A program made the translations under genes and the position numbers. Source: Gammaproteobacteria bacterium (GTDB lineage Bacteria > Pseudomonadota > Gammaproteobacteria > PS1 > Pseudothioglobaceae). Taken from it: a stretch of DNA of 36,176 nucleotides. This document shows, in pieces, positions 32,822 through 36,176 of this stretch. Position 1 is the first letter of the stretch. Each line of letters starts with the position of its first letter. The stretch spans positions 1 through 36,176 of the forward strand of contig JAQRMT010000003.1 in the NCBI GenBank assembly GCA_028599035.1. The letters are read 5' to 3'. The notes under the pieces are model-generated. The model was not told where the DNA came from and ran no database searches. It saw only the letters and a program-made list of their open reading frames with translations.

Positions 32822-33628
32822 CTAGTTGTCAATAGTGCTATTAATTAAAACAAATTCCAGTTGTTCAATGGTTTGTGCTGGAGTGAGCTCAATTGTTAAA
32901 AATGAATCATTTGCTCGTTTTTCTATATGACTAACACGCCCTACTGGGTATCCTGCTGGGAATTTTGAGCCAATGGCACTGCTTAAAAAGACATCCCCAA
33001 GCACCACATCAAGTTCAGATTCAACAAAGCGCACCACTAACCTCCCCCGACGAGAAGACATACCTTTGCCAATGCCACGGATACCATTTCGTTGGTTTTT
33101 AACGGGGATATGTTGGGTTGGGTCAGTTATCAGCAATATGGTTGCATAAAAAGGCGTTACTTGGGTAATTTGCCCAAGTATGCCATCAGCGCCTAGTGCG
33201 ACTTGACCGACTTTAATGCCATCGCTACTGCCTTTATTAACAACAATTTGTTTTTTTAATCGTGATTGGGCGACGGAACTAACATGTGTTAATATAAACG
33301 CCTCTTTATCAAATTGATAGCGTGATTTTAATAATTGAGTGAGTTTTTGGTTTTCTAGTAATAGGGCATTATGATCTTGCAAGTCAACCTTTAAACGAAT
33401 TAATTCAACCTTGAATTGTTTATTTTGATTTAATAAAAGTTGTTTTGTGGTGCCTTGCTCGTTAATCCAAATATAGAGTTGAGAGGGCAAATTAACCAAC
33501 AAATATACGGGTGAGATGAGTTTGGCAATAGAGTGTTTAAGGCTATCCAAATAGGAGAATTTATAATCTGAAAAGATCATAAAAATCGCAAGCACGATAG
33601 GTATAAAAAGTTTCAGAAATTCTTGCAT
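32822..33628 (-). CDS. mreC: Rod shape-determining protein MreC
   Basis: A 268-residue protein with one N-terminal transmembrane helix (LFIPIVLAIFMIFSDY), a coiled-coil stretch (NKQFKVELIRLKVDLQDHNA, about residues 65-100) and periplasmic beta-barrel domains containing VVNKGSSDGIKVGQVAL, GILGQITQV and GVRGIGKG-like GIRGIGKG. It links MreB to PBP2 in the elongasome. The open frame extends to a GTG at 33643, but ATG 33628 is directly preceded by AGGGGG and is the better start. It lies between mreB and mreD. Confidence 0.94.
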   Translation of the reverse strand: MQEFLKLFIPIVLAIFMIFSDYKFSYLDSLKHSIAKLISPVYLLVNLPSQLYIWINEQGTTKQLLLNQNKQFKVELIRLKVDLQDHNALLLENQKLTQLLKSRYQFDKEAFILTHVSSVAQSRLKKQIVVNKGSSDGIKVGQVALGADGILGQITQVTPFYATILLITDPTQHIPVKNQRNGIRGIGKGMSSRRGRLVVRFVESELDVVLGDVFLSSAIGSKFPAGYPVGRVSHIEKRANDSFLTIELTPAQTIEQLEFVLINSTIDN

Positions 33629-33653
33629 AAACCCCCTGAACACTTGTGGGATA

Positions 33654-34685
33654 TTATTCTGCTGCCAAAAACCCTATATTGTGCTGACTAATCATATCTA
33701 GGGCGATGCCACCACCACGAGCCACACAAGTTAAAGGGTCATCGGCAATACGCACAGGCAACTTGGTTTCTTTGCTGATAAGCATGTCCAGGCCTTCTAA
33801 CAGTGCGCCACCACCTGTTAATACCAAGCCATTTTCTGCAATATCAGAGCTTAATTCTGGCGGTGTTTGTTCTAATGCTATTCTAACCGCACCAACAACG
33901 GTTGCCAGTGGCTCTTGTAAAGCGCCTCTGATTTCTGTGTTGGTGACTTCAAAAGCCACCGGAATACCTTTGGCAACATCACGACCTCTAAATTGCATCT
34001 TTCTAATTGCACTTGTTTTAAAGGCCGATCCCACCTCTTCTTTGATTTTTTCAGCAGTAGATTCGCCAATAATAATGCCGTGTTCTCTACGCACAAATTT
34101 AACAATATGGTCGTCAAATACATCGCCACCCACGCGCAGTGAGTCGGAATAGACAATGCCATTGAGCGACATAATTGCAATTTCTGTTGTACCACCACCA
34201 ATATCAACAACCATAGCGCCTGAGGCTTTGCTGATTGCCATGCCAGCGCCTAGTGCTGCTGCCATTGGCTCTTCAATTAAATACACATCTCGCGCGCCCG
34301 CACCAACGGCACTTTCTTTAATCGCACGGCGTTCTACTTGGGTAGCGCCGCAAGGCACACAAATAAGCACCTTAGGGCTGGGTGAGAAAAACCCAGAATG
34401 CAAGACTTTCTTAATAAAGTGTTGTAACATTTTTTCCGTGATTTTGAAGTCAGCAATAACGCCGTCTTTCATTGGTCGAATTGCCTCAATTGAACCAGGC
34501 GTTCTACCTAACATATCCTTAGCATCTTGACCGACTGCGATAACAGTCGCCTCTGTTGCGCCTCTTTCGTGATGAATGGCGACAACAGATGGCTCGTTTA
34601 ATACGATTTCGCCATCCATAAAAATAAGCGTGTTAGCTGTGCCAAGATCAATAGAAAGACTTTGAGGTTTGAAAAAATTAAACAT
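33654..34685 (-). CDS. mreB: Actin-like rod shape-determining protein MreB
   Basis: A 343-residue bacterial actin (E. coli 347). The phosphate-binding loops read SIDLGTANTLIF near the N-terminus and VVDIGGGTTEIAIMSLNG in the middle, and the adenosine motif is LTGGGALLEGLDMLI. MreB filaments under the membrane steer side-wall synthesis, so the cell is likely rod-shaped or at least keeps this machinery. ATG 34685 has GGAG at the right distance. First gene of mreB-mreC-mreD-mrdA. Confidence 0.98.
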   Translation of the reverse strand: MFNFFKPQSLSIDLGTANTLIFMDGEIVLNEPSVVAIHHERGATEATVIAVGQDAKDMLGRTPGSIEAIRPMKDGVIADFKITEKMLQHFIKKVLHSGFFSPSPKVLICVPCGATQVERRAIKESAVGAGARDVYLIEEPMAAALGAGMAISKASGAMVVDIGGGTTEIAIMSLNGIVYSDSLRVGGDVFDDHIVKFVRREHGIIIGESTAEKIKEEVGSAFKTSAIRKMQFRGRDVAKGIPVAFEVTNTEIRGALQEPLATVVGAVRIALEQTPPELSSDIAENGLVLTGGGALLEGLDMLISKETKLPVRIADDPLTCVARGGGIALDMISQHNIGFLAAE

Positions 34686-34724
34686 AAAAACTCCGCTTAG
34701 GTATTAGATAAAATAAATAGCAGA

Positions 34725-34730
34725 TATAAT
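34725..34730 (+). promoter_or_regulatory. Candidate fumarase -10 element
   Basis: TATAAT at 34725-34730 is a perfect -10 hexamer on the plus strand, 47 bases before the fumarase ATG. No matching -35 is seen at 16-18 bases. It lies next to the opposing mreB -10, so the two promoters may interfere. Confidence 0.35.
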
Positions 34731-34759
34731 ACTATAAATAGCCAATAACTTCTTAACAA
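34731..34759 (-). promoter_or_regulatory. Candidate mreB promoter
   Basis: On the minus strand TTGTTA (34759-34754) and TATAGT (34736-34731) are 17 bases apart, 46 bases before the mreB ATG. The -10 matches five of six consensus bases and the -35 four of six. It shares the 92-base divergent region with the fumarase gene. Confidence 0.45.
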
Positions 34760-34777
34760 ATTCAGGCAATAATTAAT

Positions 34778-36176
34778 ATGAAAATCCAACAAAACCATGT
34801 GATTGAAAGCATTGCCAATGCTTTGCAATATATTTCTTACTATCACAGTCCTGATTTCATTCAGGCGATGGCAAATGCTTATGAAAAAGAAACCCATCAG
34901 ACTGCTAAAAATGCCATTGCCCAAATTTTAATTAATTCAAAAATGGCAGCGATTGGACAGCGCCCAATGTGTCAAGACACAGGCATTGTTAATGTCTTTG
35001 TTGAAGTAGGCATGAATGTCTCGTGGGCAGCAGATTTATCCTTAGAAGATATGATTAACGAAGGCGTTCGTCAAGCCTACACCAAGGCAGAAAACCCCCT
35101 TCGTGCCTCAATTGTCAAAGACCCACTGTTTAGCAGAACCAACACCAAAGACAACACCCCAGCCGTTATTCAAATGAAAGTGGTCAAGGGCAATCAACTT
35201 AACTTTATCGTTGCCGCTAAAGGCTGTGGTTCAGAAAATAAGGCAAAATTTGCCATTCTACAGCCCGATAGTAATGTGGTTGATTGGATTATTGAGACAA
35301 TTCCAACCATGGGTGCAGGCTGGTGTCCACCAGGCATTATTGGCATTGGCGTGGGCGGTACGGCCGAAAAAGCTATGCTCATGGCAAAAGAAAGCCTGAT
35401 GGAACCGATTGATATTCAAAACATTGCCCAAAAAACAAACCCAAACAATCTGGAAAAATTACGCCTAGAACTGATGGAAAAAATCAACAATCTTGGTATT
35501 GGTGCTCAAGGTCTGGGTGGCTTAACCACTGTGTTAGATATTAAGATTAAAGATTACCCAACCCACGCCGCCTCTCAAGCTGTTGCCTTGATTCCAAACT
35601 GTGCCGCTACTCGTCATCTGCATTTTTCTATGGATGGCTCAGGCGTAGCAACCCTGCCAGAAGTGGATATGAGCATTTATCCTGAGTTAGAAATGGATTA
35701 TTCTAAGTATGAAAAAGTTGACTTAAACTCACTCACTCGCCAACAAATGACCCAATGGAGTATTGGCGATACCTTGTTACTCACTGGCACGCTCATCACT
35801 GGTAGAGACGCAGCACATAGCCGTCTTAAGCAAATGCTAGACAATGGCGAAGGTCTGCCCAAAGGCGTAGATTTTAAGAATAAATTTATCTATTATGTCG
35901 GCCCAGTGGATGCTGTCAACGATGAGGTGATTGGCCCTGCAGGCCCTACTACTGCCACACGCATGGATAAGTTTACCGATATGATGCTAGAACAAACAGA
36001 AATATTTGGTATGATTGGAAAAGCCGAGCGAGGTGCAGCAACCACGCAAAGCATCAAAAAACATCAAGCCAGTTATTTGATTGCCGTGGGCGGTGCGGCT
36101 TATTTGATTTCTAAATCTATTAAAAAAGCCAAAAAAATAGCCTTCACAGAAATGGGTATGGAGGCTATTTATGAAT
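34778..36176 (+). CDS. Class I (iron-sulfur) fumarate hydratase, 3' end cut
   Basis: An open frame of 466 codons runs off the window end without a stop; the family is about 500 residues. It shows the class I pattern in one chain: an N-terminal alpha-like part with PMCQDTGIVNVFVEVG and AAKGCGSENKAKF, the cluster region IPNCAATRHLHF, and a C-terminal beta-like part with YYVGPVDAVNDEVIGPAGPTT and FGMIGKAERGAATT. The three cysteines fit the [4Fe-4S] ligands. It interconverts fumarate and malate in the TCA cycle. Some class I enzymes act on L(+)-tartrate or mesaconate, but the single-chain layout favours fumarase. ATG 34778 has only a weak, distant AGG upstream. Confidence 0.93.
   Translation, partial: MKIQQNHVIESIANALQYISYYHSPDFIQAMANAYEKETHQTAKNAIAQILINSKMAAIGQRPMCQDTGIVNVFVEVGMNVSWAADLSLEDMINEGVRQAYTKAENPLRASIVKDPLFSRTNTKDNTPAVIQMKVVKGNQLNFIVAAKGCGSENKAKFAILQPDSNVVDWIIETIPTMGAGWCPPGIIGIGVGGTAEKAMLMAKESLMEPIDIQNIAQKTNPNNLEKLRLELMEKINNLGIGAQGLGGLTTVLDIKIKDYPTHAASQAVALIPNCAATRHLHFSMDGSGVATLPEVDMSIYPELEMDYSKYEKVDLNSLTRQQMTQWSIGDTLLLTGTLITGRDAAHSRLKQMLDNGEGLPKGVDFKNKFIYYVGPVDAVNDEVIGPAGPTTATRMDKFTDMMLEQTEIFGMIGKAERGAATTQSIKKHQASYLIAVGGAAYLISKSIKKAKKIAFTEMGMEAIYE

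Overview
The window is an AT-rich chromosomal segment from a sulfur-oxidising gammaproteobacterium. The closest match I can suggest from gene content and codon use is the SUP05 / Thioglobus / bathymodioline thiotrophic symbiont group. This rests on the soxXYZAK set, gammaproteobacterial gene order around tuf-tRNA(Trp)-secE-nusG-rplKAJL-rpoBC, low G+C and a compact layout. recA is present and looks intact, which argues against the recA-less vesicomyid clam symbionts. The genus call is inference; no database was searched.

Layout. 1-12024 is the translation/transcription block: 3' end of tuf, tRNA-Trp, secE, nusG, rplK, rplA, rplJ, rplL, rpoB, rpoC, with recognisable leaders before rplK and rplJ, a hairpin-rich attenuator before rpoB and a strong terminator after rpoC. 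12159-13619 is a lone trpE. 13748-16147 is a five-gene periplasmic thiosulfate oxidation operon, soxX-soxY-soxZ-soxA-soxK, closed by a terminator. 16238-19702 is dnaE, which overlaps the convergent comEC at its 3' end. A 331-base gap before coaBC carries an inverted pair of DnaA-box sequences. ribD-coaBC (minus strand) diverges from recA-recX.

Between recX and the next gene lie two tandem copies of an 80-base element that folds into three hairpins. The differences between copies fall in loops or preserve pairing. Immediately downstream, on the same strand, come a NYN-domain (PIN-like) nuclease and a translationally coupled small Cys/His-rich protein of unknown function. They are followed by an Atm1-type ABC exporter, tgt and a small conserved-looking unknown protein. 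I regard the RNA-repeat/NYN/Cys-His unit as the best candidate for an undescribed system here. The right end holds the rod-shape operon mreB-mreC-mreD-mrdA on the minus strand and a divergent class I fumarase gene cut by the window edge.

Functionally, most of the window is housekeeping: gene expression, replication, recombination, CoA, riboflavin, tryptophan and queuosine synthesis, cell shape and the TCA cycle. The sox operon supplies the lithotrophic energy metabolism. Genes are tightly packed, with many 2-13 base overlaps, and the first 19.7 kb is entirely plus-strand.
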